DNA of 23,186 nt from JBEKHI01 sp050012355 (GTDB lineage Bacteria; Actinomycetota; Actinomycetes; Streptosporangiales; Streptosporangiaceae): NCBI GenBank assembly GCA_050012355.1, contig JBEKHI010000184.1, positions 1 to 23,186 on the forward strand, written 5' to 3'. The notes under the pieces are model-generated. The model worked only from the letters and a program-made list of their open reading frames with translations, made no database searches and was not told the DNA's origin. A program made the position numbers and the translations under genes. Numbering within the stretch: the first letter of the stretch is position 1; every line of letters starts with the position of its first letter. Below, piece after piece: positions 1-7,125 of the stretch.

Positions 1-314
1 TTGGCGGTCTTCTCCTGCTGCGCCTGCAGGTAGGAGACGTAGTTTCCGCCGGAGATATCGACCTTGCCCTCGACCTGCTGAGCAATCACGGTCTCGCTGC
101 TGACGGCGGGAACAAATGTCACGTTAAGCCCTTGGGCTGAAAATAGTCCCTCGTGCAACGCAATGAAGAAGCCCGCCGAGTCGACGGCAGGGACCACGGC
201 AACTGTCAGGTTAGGCTTCTCCACACCGGTTGTCGCGGCCCCGGACGAGCTCAGGCAACCAGTGGCCGCGAGGCAGATCGCGGCGGTGGCCAGGAACGCG
301 GTGAATCGTCGCAT
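1..314 (-). CDS. ABC transporter substrate-binding lipoprotein, N-terminal part (runs off the left edge)
   Basis: About 104 residues are visible. The protein starts MRRFTAFLA, followed by a short hydrophobic stretch ending in a lipobox-like ATGC, so Cys20 is the probable lipidated residue and the protein would be anchored outside the membrane. From about residue 35 the pattern is that of SsuA/ThiY/NMT1-type periplasmic-binding proteins: a LTVAVVP strand, then FFIALHEGLFSAQGLNVTF, then a segment on a time-varying or null-background signal (VDISGG). Family knowledge: such proteins capture sulfonates, nitrate, taurine or thiamine-pyrimidine precursors for an ABC importer. The ligand cannot be told from this part. 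The ATG at 314 directly precedes the signal peptide; no strong Shine-Dalgarno sequence is visible. The rest of the gene and any permease/ATPase genes lie outside the window. Confidence 0.85.
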   Translation of the reverse strand, partial: MRRFTAFLATAAICLAATGCLSSSGAATTGVEKPNLTVAVVPAVDSAGFFIALHEGLFSAQGLNVTFVPAVSSETVIAQQVEGKVDISGGNYVSYLQAQQEKTA

Positions 315-645
315 GATCGGACCGTAATCCCGACTTTGCGCGTAATAATGGCGATTCCGCGTATATAACCTCAAAGAGCTATTAGGCCCCGCACGGCGTG
401 ATCAGCGACAAGGTACGCGAAGAGTTATGTTCTGCTCATTCGCCCGCACTAGCCGACAACCACCCTTCGCGACCCGGCGCACCACCCACCTGCGCGCCGT
501 GACCACCCGTCCGGGCCCCACCCGGGCCTCCGAGTAGCGGAAGGAATGCCAGCGGCTGTTCTAGCGCTCATACACTTAGCAGGGACCATCTGCCACGGCG
601 GCCGGGGGCCGCAACCATCCGTTACCGAGCGATCGAGACTTTCGC
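315..645. other. intergenic region between the divergent SBP gene and typA
   Basis: This 331-bp stretch has no convincing coding frame. It should hold both divergent promoters. A perfect 6-bp stem with a 3-nt loop (GCGGCC-ggg-GGCCGC, 598-612) lies in the typA leader, 33 nt before the start codon. TACACT at 571-576 fits the actinobacterial TANNNT -10 pattern, but no good -35 accompanies it. On the minus strand an AT-rich TTATATA near 361-367 could be a -10 for the lipoprotein gene. These promoter assignments are weak. Confidence 0.4.
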
Positions 646-2505
646 ATGCCTGAGACCAACACTGCCACTCGCGACGATCTGCGTAACATCGCCATCGTCG
701 CTCACGTCGACCACGGTAAGACCACCTTGGTCGATGCCATGCTGTGGCAATCCGGTGCATTCGGGGCGCACGCCCACGTCAACGAGCGAGTCATGGACTC
801 CAATGACCTGGAGCGCGAGAAGGGGATCACGATCCTCGCCAAGAACACCGCGGTGCGGCACGCCGGGCTGACTATCAACATCATCGACACGCCTGGCCAC
901 GCGGACTTCGGCGGCGAGGTGGAGCGCGGGCTGTCGATGGTCGACGCCGTGGTCCTGCTGGTGGACGCCAGTGAGGGGCCGCTGCCGCAGACCAGGTTCG
1001 TGTTGCGCAAGACTCTTGAGGCCAGACTGCCGGTCATCCTGGTGATCAACAAGGTGGACCGGCCGGACGCCAGGATCGCCGAGGTCCTCGACGCGTGCTA
1101 CGAGCTGTTCATCGACCTGGACGCCAGCGAGGACCAGATCGAGTTCCCGATTGTCTACGCCTCCGCCAAGGCGGGCCGCGCGTCCCTGGACCGCCCGGCC
1201 GACGGCCAGCTTCCGGACAGCGAGAACCTGGAGCCGCTGTTCGACACGATCAAGAGCACCGTCCCGGCGCCCCGGTATGACCCGGAAGCGTCGCTTCAGG
1301 CGCATGTGACGAACCTCGACGCCTCGTCCTATCTCGGTCGTATCGCGCTATGCCGTATCCGCAACGGGATCATCACCAGGGGCCAGCAGGCGGCCTGGTG
1401 CCGCCGCGACGGATCGGTGGAAAAGGTCAAGATCACCGAACTGTTCCGCACCGAGGCGCTGGAGCGAGTGCCCGCCGATCAGGCCGGTCCTGGCGACATC
1501 GTCGCGATCGCCGGCATCCCGGACATCATGATCGGCGAGACGCTGACCGACCCCGACGACCCGCGCCCGCTGCCGTTGATCACCGTCGACGAGCCGGCCA
1601 TCTCCATGACGATCGGCACCAACACCTCCCTGCTGGCGGGCAAGGGCTCGGGCACCAAGGTCACCGCCCGGCTGGTCAAGGACCGGCTGGACCGCGAACT
1701 GATCGGTAACGTCTCCCTGCAGGTGCTGGCCACCGAGCGCCCTGACACCTGGGAGGTGCGGGGACGAGGGGAACTAGCCCTCGCCGTTTTGGTGGAAACG
1801 ATGCGACGGGAAGGGTATGAGCTCACCGTCGGACGCCCGTCGGCCGTGACCAAGGAGGTCGACGGGAAGATCATCGAGCCCGTGGAGCGACTGTCGGTGG
1901 ACGTGCCCGAGGAGTATCTCGGGGCCGTCACCCAGATCGCCGCCACCCGGCGGGGCCGGATGGAGTCGATGAACAACCATGGGACCGGCTGGGTCCGTCT
2001 TCAGTTCCTGGTTCCGTCCCGCGGGCTGATCGGGTTCCGCACCCAGTTCCTCACCGAGACCCGCGGCACCGGGATCGCGCACCACGTCTTCGAGGGCTAC
2101 GAGCCATGGGCGGGGACGATCCGCGGCCGGGCGAGCGGGTCCCTGGTCGCGGACCGTACCGGTGTCGCCGCCGCCTACGCGATGTTCAACCTCCAGGAGC
2201 GCGGCTCGCTGATGGTCGAGCCGGGAACCACCGTGTACGAGGGCATGATCGTGGGGGAGAACTCCCGCCCTGACGACATGGACGTCAACATCTGCCGCGA
2301 GCGGAAAGTGACGAATGTCCGCCAGTCCACCGGCGAGGAACTCGAGCGGCTGGTGCCGCCGCGAGTGCTCAGCCTGGAGCAGGCCCTGGAGTTCTGTGCC
2401 GACGACGAGTGCGTCGAGGTGACGCCGACCGCCATCCGGATTCGCAAGACCGTCCTTGACGCGAAGGAGCGCGGCCGGGTCCGCGGGCGGGCGAGCAGGG
2501 CCTAA
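646..2505 (+). CDS. typA: translational GTPase TypA/BipA
   Basis: A 619-aa protein of normal family length. It is a ribosome-associated GTPase of the EF-G/LepA superfamily, acting in ribosome assembly and stress adaptation. The GTPase motifs are intact: G1 AHVDHGKTT at residues 19-27, the switch I segment EREKGIT at about 56-62, G3 DTPGH at 81-85 and G4 NKVD at 135-138. The G domain is followed by the EF-Tu-like domain 2 (LGRIALCRIRNGII), the EF-G domain III/V-like region and the TypA-specific C-terminal domain containing the RGLIGFRTQFLTETRG segment. The ATG at 646 gives the usual short N-terminus before the first strand. No clear Shine-Dalgarno sequence precedes it. It appears monocistronic, and no obvious terminator hairpin follows the stop codon. 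Confidence 0.97.
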   Translation: MPETNTATRDDLRNIAIVAHVDHGKTTLVDAMLWQSGAFGAHAHVNERVMDSNDLEREKGITILAKNTAVRHAGLTINIIDTPGHADFGGEVERGLSMVDAVVLLVDASEGPLPQTRFVLRKTLEARLPVILVINKVDRPDARIAEVLDACYELFIDLDASEDQIEFPIVYASAKAGRASLDRPADGQLPDSENLEPLFDTIKSTVPAPRYDPEASLQAHVTNLDASSYLGRIALCRIRNGIITRGQQAAWCRRDGSVEKVKITELFRTEALERVPADQAGPGDIVAIAGIPDIMIGETLTDPDDPRPLPLITVDEPAISMTIGTNTSLLAGKGSGTKVTARLVKDRLDRELIGNVSLQVLATERPDTWEVRGRGELALAVLVETMRREGYELTVGRPSAVTKEVDGKIIEPVERLSVDVPEEYLGAVTQIAATRRGRMESMNNHGTGWVRLQFLVPSRGLIGFRTQFLTETRGTGIAHHVFEGYEPWAGTIRGRASGSLVADRTGVAAAYAMFNLQERGSLMVEPGTTVYEGMIVGENSRPDDMDVNICRERKVTNVRQSTGEELERLVPPRVLSLEQALEFCADDECVEVTPTAIRIRKTVLDAKERGRVRGRASRA

Positions 2506-2649
2506 ATTGAACTCGGCCATGTCGGATAGCCGGTCGTTCAGCAGGTAGACGACCCCTACGGCGCTCCGGCCGCGCAGAAAAACGCCATGCTCTCGATGGC
2601 CGGCGAAAATCTTTCATTGACCATAACGTCGCGGCAGACGGGTATCGCG

Positions 2650-2810
2650 CTACCGGCTGCCAGCGACTCTTAGCCTCCAGCATGGCCCCGACCTCACGCA
2701 ACGGGGATGTCCGCTCGGTGTAGTCGGCTCCCTATGCTCGCCTGCCCGGAATCGGGCCGATCAAGGCCGATGAGCTTGCGGAGCATAGTGGACTTGCCGG
2801 CGCCGTTGCG
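2650..2810 (-). pseudogene. remnant of a drug-type ABC transporter ATPase (Walker A region)
   Basis: Reading the minus strand from 2810, one frame gives NGAGKSTMLRKLIGLDRPDSGQ, a clear Walker A segment and its downstream helix, then a stop. A second frame continues with PLREVGAMLEAKSR (about 2660-2705), which in intact daunorubicin-type exporter ATPases follows about 15-20 residues later. The pieces are therefore in the right order but separated by a frameshift. The Walker A glycine partner, Q-loop, signature and Walker B parts are missing. No start codon or protein of useful length remains. This is inferred from motif order alone. The surrounding 2506-2917 stretch holds nothing else I recognise except an inverted repeat (CGCCTG at 2821-2826, CAGGCG at 2864-2869) that could help terminate the neighbouring marR transcript. 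Confidence 0.55.
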
Positions 2811-2917
2811 TATCCTAGGCCGCCTGACCAGGGGAAACCAGCAGCCGTGCTGCCAGTAGACGACAGGCGGTGGCTACTGCAACTGGCTGGCGAGAAAATG
2901 CCGTGGGGTCAGCCAGG

Positions 2918-3403
2918 CTAGTCGTAGGGGCGATGGTTGTCGGGGTCGATGGCGCGCATGACGCGTCGGCTGATCTCGCGCAGCTGCCGGGCCTGGGTCT
3001 TGGTCAGCGGGTCGAAGACTAGGCGGCGGACCTCCTGGACATGACCGGGCGCGGCCTCGGTCACCTTGGCCTGGCCCTGGTCGGTCAGGGTCGCCAGGGT
3101 GTAGCGGCCGTCGGCCGGGTCGGGGGTGCGGCGCACCCAGCCGCGCTGCTCCAGCCGGGCGACAACCTGGGACAGGCGCGGCAGCGATCCCTCGGCCAGC
3201 GTCGCGAGTTCGCTCATCCGCAGGGTGCGGCCGGGGGCCTCCGACAGCAGGGCCAGTACCTGGTACTCGAAGTGGCTGATCCCGGCGTCGCGGCGCAGCT
3301 GCGCGTCGAGCGCGGCCGGCAGCCTGTTCAGCGCGCTGGCCAGGGCGAGCCAGGCCTGCCTCTCCTCGGCGTCGAGCCAGCGGGGATCCTGCGGGGCGTC
3401 CAT
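2918..3403 (-). CDS. MarR family transcriptional regulator
   Basis: A 161-aa protein beginning MDAPQDPRWLDAEE. It has the MarR winged-helix layout: an N-terminal dimerisation helix (QAWLALASALNRLPAALDAQL), a recognition region (RTLRMSELATLAEGSLPRLSQVVARLEQRGWV), a wing with the family's DPADGR turn, and C-terminal dimerisation helices. It should be a homodimeric one-component regulator answering a small ligand or oxidant. The ATG at 3403 is preferred over an upstream TTG at 3424, because on the minus strand TATTCT (3410-3415) lies six bases before that ATG, as expected for a leaderless actinobacterial transcript, and no Shine-Dalgarno sequence is present. It is divergent from the SnoaL-like/oxidoreductase operon, and three evenly spaced inverted repeats fill the gap, so it probably represses both itself and that operon. 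Confidence 0.92.
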   Translation of the reverse strand: MDAPQDPRWLDAEERQAWLALASALNRLPAALDAQLRRDAGISHFEYQVLALLSEAPGRTLRMSELATLAEGSLPRLSQVVARLEQRGWVRRTPDPADGRYTLATLTDQGQAKVTEAAPGHVQEVRRLVFDPLTKTQARQLREISRRVMRAIDPDNHRPYD

Positions 3404-3409
3404 GAGGAC

Positions 3410-3415
3410 AGAATA
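3410..3415 (-). promoter_or_regulatory. candidate -10 element for a leaderless marR transcript
   Basis: On the minus strand TATTCT is followed by six bases and then the ATG at 3403. That is the -10 to +1 distance seen for leaderless actinobacterial genes, and no ribosome binding site is present. The hexamer abuts the first ACTT-N8-AAGT operator, which would allow autorepression. Confidence 0.4.
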
Positions 3416-3497
3416 ACTTAACAATTGAAGTAATTCGCCAGCCCGATGACTTGCATCGTGAAGTCATCTAGAGATACCTTCAGTTAACACTTTAAGT
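3416..3497. promoter_or_regulatory. array of three MarR-type operators at 33-bp intervals
   Basis: Three related sites share the core ACTT-N8-AAGT: 3416-3431 (ACTT...AAGT), 3449-3464 (ACTT...AAGT) and 3482-3497 (AGTT...AAGT). Their first bases are exactly 33 bp apart, about three helical turns. The middle site extends to perfect 8-bp arms, GATGACTT and AAGTCATC, spanning 3445-3468. The first has 9-bp arms with one mismatch (GAATAACTT/AAGTAATTC). The third has a degenerate left arm. Site 1 abuts the likely marR -10 and site 2 overlaps the -35 of the divergent promoter. The symmetry is read directly; binding by the adjacent MarR protein is inferred from position. Confidence 0.6.
3451..3480 (+). 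promoter_or_regulatory. candidate promoter of the SnoaL-like protein/oxidoreductase operon
   Basis: TTGCAT (3451-3456) and TACCTT (3475-3480) are separated by 18 bp and fit a housekeeping sigma factor promoter with the actinobacterial TANNNT -10. The -35 lies inside the best of the three inverted repeats, so occupancy by the MarR regulator would block it. Transcription from here would run through the VOC remnant before reaching the first intact gene at 3698. Confidence 0.45.
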
Positions 3498-3509
3498 CAG
3501 CAGAGCGCC

Positions 3510-3651
3510 CACTACGACGAGGAGATCGAGCGGCTGGCCGGCGTCGGGGCGCCAGGTCGCTCAACGAGACCAAGCTCCCGGCGGTCCGCTGGACCACGTT
3601 CGCCGACCCGGAGGGCACGAGTTCGATCTGGTGACATGGCAGCCCGAGTAG
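3510..3651 (+). pseudogene. remnant of a VOC (glyoxalase/bleomycin-resistance fold) gene, 3' end
   Basis: Three frames read in order give HYDEEIERLAGVGA, then RSLNETKLPAVRWTTFADPEG, then EFDLVTWQPE and a stop codon at 3649-3651. Together this is the typical C-terminus of an actinobacterial VOC protein, whose last strand carries the pattern DPEGNEFDLV with the metal-ligand-position Glu. At least two frameshifts separate the pieces, and the N-terminal three quarters is absent. It lies directly downstream of the operator array, so it was probably the original first gene of the MarR-controlled operon. The identification rests on motif pattern only. Confidence 0.55.
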
Positions 3652-3697
3652 CACTTGCCAGCTCCGTGCACCACCCAACACGGAAAGGACACCACAA

Positions 3698-4714
3698 ATG
3701 CAGCACGTGAATCAGCAGGGACCTTCGAGGCGGACGATGCTCCGCGCCGGGGCGGCCGCCGGGACCGCTGCGGCTCTCGGCGCCGCAGGCATCTTCGCGG
3801 CCGGAAAGTCGAGCGCGGACACCACGGCGGGCAGCGGGACCGGGGGGCTTCCTTACCCGTCCGGTGTCACCGACACTTCTCACTGCACTCCCGAGGTCGC
3901 CGGGATCTTCCGGGGCTTCTTCACCGCCAAAAGCGAGCACGACGTCACCAAGCTCATGTCCTATTTCTCCCAGGCGAACACCACTTACATAGACGCCTGC
4001 CTGGGCGTCAGCTTGCCAAGCTGGCAGGCGGTGAACGACGAGTTCTCCTCGTTCGCGAGCCTGCCGGCCGCCGCGATCTCCTATCCGCTGCGCATCGTCG
4101 GCGACGCGCAAAGCGCCGCGATCGAGTTCGTGGACACCCCCGCGTTCTTCTTCGGCCAGGAGATACGCGCCCTGTCCTCCGTCACCTTCGACAGCAACCA
4201 CAAGATCATCCGCTGGGTCGACTACTGGGATGGCCGCAGCTCCCTCATCCCGAACACCATCACCAGCACCTACCCCGCCGACTTCAAGGACTCCCAGCAG
4301 AACGCGGATCCCGCCGCCGCCCAGGCCGCCCAGGCACTCCAGGCCGCGTTCGCGGCCGGCGACGCGGCCGCGGCCGTCGCACTGATGTCCTACGACGTGG
4401 TCCACGAGGACATGGCCGCGCACACCCGCGTCCGCGGCCAGTTCCAGGTCCAGCGCTACTACACCCGGGCGCTCGGACAGCTCCCGTTCGGCCCGGGTGC
4501 CGCTCTGGTCCACGCCGACGGCGGCCGCCAGGGCGGCGGCTACGAGTGGTCGGCAGCCCCGGACGCCGCCCCGATGCGCCGCGGCCACACCTGCGTCGAG
4601 CTCGACGAAGCCGGCAAGATCAGCCGCCTGACCGTCATCTACGACTCCAGTCTCCTGAGCTACACCGCCTATCAGTCCATGGTCGGCCTCGCCGCGGAGG
4701 CGCCCCTGTCCTGA
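3698..4714 (+). CDS. Tat-exported protein with two SnoaL/NTF2-like domains
   Basis: A 338-aa protein. A twin-arginine signal is clear: SRRTML at residues 10-15, then an Ala-rich hydrophobic stretch, with a likely cleavage after SSA at about 41. Two alpha+beta barrel-like units follow, about 55-195 and 205-335. Each opens with a helix resembling SnoaL/NTF2-fold proteins (IFRGFFTAKSEHDVTKLMSYFS; QALQAAFAAGDAAAAVALMSYD) and contains the Trp/Tyr-rich WVDYWDGR or RGQFQVQRYYTRAL segment. A fold of this kind could hold a small hydrophobic ligand or catalyse an isomerase/cyclase-type reaction; no specific activity can be assigned. A good Shine-Dalgarno (GGAAAGGA) sits ten bases before the ATG. It is the first intact gene of an operon with the oxidoreductase 48 bp downstream, which has a matching ribosome binding site. 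Confidence 0.82.
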   Translation: MQHVNQQGPSRRTMLRAGAAAGTAAALGAAGIFAAGKSSADTTAGSGTGGLPYPSGVTDTSHCTPEVAGIFRGFFTAKSEHDVTKLMSYFSQANTTYIDACLGVSLPSWQAVNDEFSSFASLPAAAISYPLRIVGDAQSAAIEFVDTPAFFFGQEIRALSSVTFDSNHKIIRWVDYWDGRSSLIPNTITSTYPADFKDSQQNADPAAAQAAQALQAAFAAGDAAAAVALMSYDVVHEDMAAHTRVRGQFQVQRYYTRALGQLPFGPGAALVHADGGRQGGGYEWSAAPDAAPMRRGHTCVELDEAGKISRLTVIYDSSLLSYTAYQSMVGLAAEAPLS

Positions 4715-4762
4715 GGACGGCAGCAACCGCCAGTCAAGTGAAAACAACGAAAGGACCTGAAC

Positions 4763-5758
4763 ATGCCCACCGACACCAAGCAGATGGACGCAGTCGTCAT
4801 CCTGGCTGCCGGGCCGCCAACGAAGTCGCTGGCCTATCGTTCCGAACCGGTGCCGGAGCCGGGCCCGGGGGAGGTGCTCGTCGAGGTACACGCAGCAGCG
4901 GTGAACCCGCTGGACGTCGTCAACGCCGCGGGCCGGCTCGGCACGCCGCTGCCGATGATCCCCGGCGGCGACTACGCCGGCATCGTCGTCTCCGGCGGCG
5001 ACCACGCCGGCCAGGAGGTGTGGGGCAGCGGGCCGGCGCTGGGAATGGCGCTGGGAGGGAAGCGACCGGGCACGCACGCGCGCTTCGTCGCCCTTCCCGA
5101 GACGTGGCTGTCACGCAAGCCCGAGCGCCTTTCGATGACCGAAGCCGCCGCTATCGGCCGATCGTATTTCACGGCCTGGCAGACGGTCATCAACACCATG
5201 CAGCTCATGCCCGGCGAGACGATCCTCATCACCGGCGGAGCAGGCATGGTCGGCCAGGCCGCCACCGCGATCGCCCGCTGGCGCGGCGCGGAGCCGATCA
5301 TCGCCGGCCGGCGCAAGCCCGACGGCGCTGAGCACTTCATCGACACCAGCACAACCGACATACCCGAGGCCGTGCTCGAACTCACCGACGGGCGCGGTGC
5401 TGACCTGGTCTTGGACACAGTCGGCGGCGCGCTGTTCGATCCCGCTCTTCGCAGCCTGCGGTTCGACGGCCGGATGGCCGGGATTTTCAGCGCCCCCGAA
5501 CCGGTCAACTTCACCCCGGCGGAGATTTACAGCCGGCAGCTGCACCTGACGGGACTCGCCAGCGTGTTCATGGACGGGGCCGACGTCGCGCGCATCTTCG
5601 ACCAGCTCCGTCCGCTGTTCGACCGCGGCTTCCTTGCTCCCCCGGCTGTGAAGACGTGGCCGCTCGAGAAGAGCGCCGAGGCATACCAGACGGTGCTGGA
5701 CGGGTCGGCCGGAATTAAGCAGGTTCTGTTGCCGATCGCAGGCGGGGCGGGGTCCTGA
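4763..5758 (+). CDS. NADPH:quinone oxidoreductase-like enzyme (zinc-free MDR family)
   Basis: A 331-aa medium-chain dehydrogenase/reductase. The N-terminal GroES-like catalytic domain is seen at about 10-120 (EVLVEVHAAAVNPLDV, PGGDYAGIVV). The Rossmann domain carries the glycine motif GGAGMVG at 158-164. The Cys/His zinc ligands of alcohol dehydrogenases are missing, as in the quinone oxidoreductase/enoyl reductase branch. It probably reduces quinones or alpha,beta-unsaturated carbonyls with NADPH in the cytoplasm. GAAAGGA lies eight bases before the ATG. It is co-transcribed with the Tat-exported SnoaL-like protein, probably under the divergent MarR regulator, suggesting a response to a quinone-like or electrophilic compound. 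A strong hairpin follows the stop codon. Confidence 0.92.
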   Translation: MPTDTKQMDAVVILAAGPPTKSLAYRSEPVPEPGPGEVLVEVHAAAVNPLDVVNAAGRLGTPLPMIPGGDYAGIVVSGGDHAGQEVWGSGPALGMALGGKRPGTHARFVALPETWLSRKPERLSMTEAAAIGRSYFTAWQTVINTMQLMPGETILITGGAGMVGQAATAIARWRGAEPIIAGRRKPDGAEHFIDTSTTDIPEAVLELTDGRGADLVLDTVGGALFDPALRSLRFDGRMAGIFSAPEPVNFTPAEIYSRQLHLTGLASVFMDGADVARIFDQLRPLFDRGFLAPPAVKTWPLEKSAEAYQTVLDGSAGIKQVLLPIAGGAGS

Positions 5759-5771
5759 TATTTACGAGCGA

Positions 5772-5802
5772 GGAGACACCCGCGAGCGTCGCGAGTGTCT
5801 CC
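5772..5802 (+). terminator. stem-loop terminator after the oxidoreductase operon
   Basis: GGAGACACCCGCGA and TCGCGAGTGTCTCC form a 14-bp stem with one mismatch and a 3-nt loop, 13 bp after the stop codon of the oxidoreductase gene. There is no U-tract, which is common for actinobacterial terminators. Confidence 0.72.
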
Positions 5803-5981
5803 TCCGCGTACCCGCAAGCCACCGGTATCGTGAACACGGAAAGGGTCATATACCGGCACCGTTGCGACGACCTTCAAAACCCGCGCTCGGCTGATGGCTG
5901 GGACGTGCTGCAACCGTCTAGCGGGTCTACGAACATCAGTCGCTATGAGGTCGGGGACGGTGCGCCGGCGGCCGGCTGTGC

Positions 5982-6161
5982 GTGTGGGGGCTGGGTTCGC
6001 CTGGCACCGATAACTGCGTCGCCTACAGCGTCACGGCCGGCGGCTACACCGAGGTCCAGATGGTCTACGACCTGCCCAGCGCATACTCCGACCTGCGGTT
6101 CGAGCTCTACCCGACCCCGAACGGCGGAACCACCGACATCGACACCGCCAGCATCGGATAA
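5982..6161 (+). pseudogene. 3' remnant of an unidentified gene, possibly of a secreted Ig-like domain protein
   Basis: From about 5991 to the TAA at 6159-6161 one frame shows very high G/C at third positions and reads plausibly as protein: GTDNCVAYSVTAGGYTEVQ, then MVYDLPSAYSDLRFELYP, ending DIDTASIG. This resembles the last strands of an extracellular beta-sandwich such as DUF4352; that likeness is weak and from memory. The frame is closed by a TGA at 5946 and no ribosome binding site precedes the only possible start (GTG 5982), so the 5' part seems deleted. The flanking 5803-5981 contains no recognisable gene. A strong hairpin follows immediately. Confidence 0.35.
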
Positions 6162-6171
6162 CCAGCCAGCA

Positions 6172-6202
6172 CAATGCCCGGGGCCTCGTGCCCCGGGCAT
6201 TG
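6172..6202. terminator. bidirectional stem-loop between the gene remnant and the lysR-type gene
   Basis: CAATGCCCGGGGC and GCCCCGGGCATTG form a perfect 13-bp stem with a 5-nt loop. It sits 10 bp beyond the remnant's stop codon and 9 bp beyond the convergent LysR stop codon, so it can serve both strands. Confidence 0.75.
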
Positions 6203-6211
6203 GATCAAGGC

Positions 6212-7060
6212 TCAGATCATCCGCCGCAGCGCGGTCTCCACCGCATCGATCAGCGGATCACCCTCGGTCCGGGGATGGCGTACGAGGCCGAACTCGACGT
6301 CCGGCAGGGTGGGCAGAGCGTCCGTGTCGTGGCAGGCCATGACCGGTTCGAGGTTGGCGGGCATGAGCGCCGTGACGCCGAGCCCGGCCCTTACCGCGGC
6401 GAGCACGCCGATGAGGCTGTTGCTTTCGAACGCTACCTGCCAGCGCCGGTCGGCACGTTCCAGTGTCTCCAGGACCGAGGTGCGGAAGGCGCACGGGTCC
6501 GAGAACAGCACCACCGGCAGTGGATGAGCCGCTACGTCGACGCCCTGGCCGACCGCCCAGACCAGCGGGCGGCGCGCCGCCCAGCGCGGCGGGCCCGGAA
6601 CATCGTGGGCCTCGTCGAGGACGACCTGGACGCGGCCCGCGTCGTAGGCCTCCCGCATCGCGGTGCTGGAGAGGCTGAGCACCTCCAATGTCGCGCCGGG
6701 GTGCAGCCGGGTGAGGTCGGCGAGGGCCTGCGGAAGCTGGGACGCAGCGAGGTCTTCATGCAGGCCGACACCGCAGTGCCCGGTCAGCGCACGCCCGGTC
6801 TCGGCGAGGGCCTGCGCGGACAGCGAGAGGATGCGCTCGGCGTACGGCAGCAGTTCCTCGCCCGCCCGGGTGAGCGAGACGCCAGACGGCGACCGGTGCA
6901 GCAGCGGACGGCCGACGGCCCTCTCGAGCTTGCGCAACTGCTGGCTGAGCGCGGGCTGAGTGTGGCCGAGCACCGCCGCGGCACGGCTGATGCTGCCCGC
7001 TCGGGCAGCGGTGACGAACGAGCGCAGCAATACGGTCTCAAGATCCCGGGCCATAAGCAT
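6212..7060 (-). CDS. LysR family transcriptional regulator
   Basis: A 282-aa protein with the LysR layout. The N-terminal winged helix-turn-helix is LLRSFVTAARAGSISRAAA followed by HTQPALSQQLRKLERAVG, with the conserved S/T-R-AG wing (GVSLTRAGEELLPYAERIL). A linker helix and a periplasmic-binding-like effector domain follow from about residue 95 to the end, containing the family's SNSLIGVLAAVRAGLGVTAL segment. The effector is unknown. Two starts are possible, ATG at 7060 and ATG at 7054 (MARDLE); CATAAT upstream would suit a leaderless start at 7054. It is divergent from an MFS exporter gene and probably controlled it, but that exporter is now broken. A T-N11-A box overlaps the start codons. 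Confidence 0.93.
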   Translation of the reverse strand: MLMARDLETVLLRSFVTAARAGSISRAAAVLGHTQPALSQQLRKLERAVGRPLLHRSPSGVSLTRAGEELLPYAERILSLSAQALAETGRALTGHCGVGLHEDLAASQLPQALADLTRLHPGATLEVLSLSSTAMREAYDAGRVQVVLDEAHDVPGPPRWAARRPLVWAVGQGVDVAAHPLPVVLFSDPCAFRTSVLETLERADRRWQVAFESNSLIGVLAAVRAGLGVTALMPANLEPVMACHDTDALPTLPDVEFGLVRHPRTEGDPLIDAVETALRRMI

Positions 7061-7067
7061 TCATTAT
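7053..7067. promoter_or_regulatory. candidate LysR box (T-N11-A) over the regulator's own start
   Basis: ATAA-GCATTCA-TTAT is a 15-bp imperfect palindrome of the T-N11-A kind that LysR regulators bind. It covers the regulator's start codon and its likely -10, as expected for autorepression with control of the divergent exporter. The assignment rests on one site only. Confidence 0.35.
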
Positions 7068-7113
7068 GTCAGGTCCTACCAAATAACCACTTCCTATGGC
7101 ATGGCGGGTGATC

Positions 7114-7119
7114 TAGCGT
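7114..7119 (+). promoter_or_regulatory. candidate -10 for a leaderless MFS transcript
   Basis: TAGCGT fits TANNNT and lies six bases before the GTG at 7126. There is no Shine-Dalgarno sequence before that GTG, which supports a leaderless start. No clear -35 is visible. Confidence 0.25.
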
Positions 7120-7125
7120 CAGCTG

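Noticed and set aside
3512..5077. A 521-codon open frame on the minus strand
   Set aside because: It lies antisense to the Tat-exported protein and oxidoreductase genes, which have good ribosome binding sites and clear domains. Its residues are low-complexity Gly/Ala/Arg/Val of the type made by antisense reading of GC-rich genes.
3655..5331. A 558-codon plus-strand frame overlapping two genes
   Set aside because: It is Arg/His/Pro-rich, spans the gap between two well-supported genes and is the shifted frame of both.
5830..6342. A 170-codon plus-strand frame with a GTG start
   Set aside because: It runs through a terminator hairpin and into the antisense of the LysR gene; composition is Pro/Arg/Ser-rich. 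Only the other frame at 5991-6161 has coding bias.
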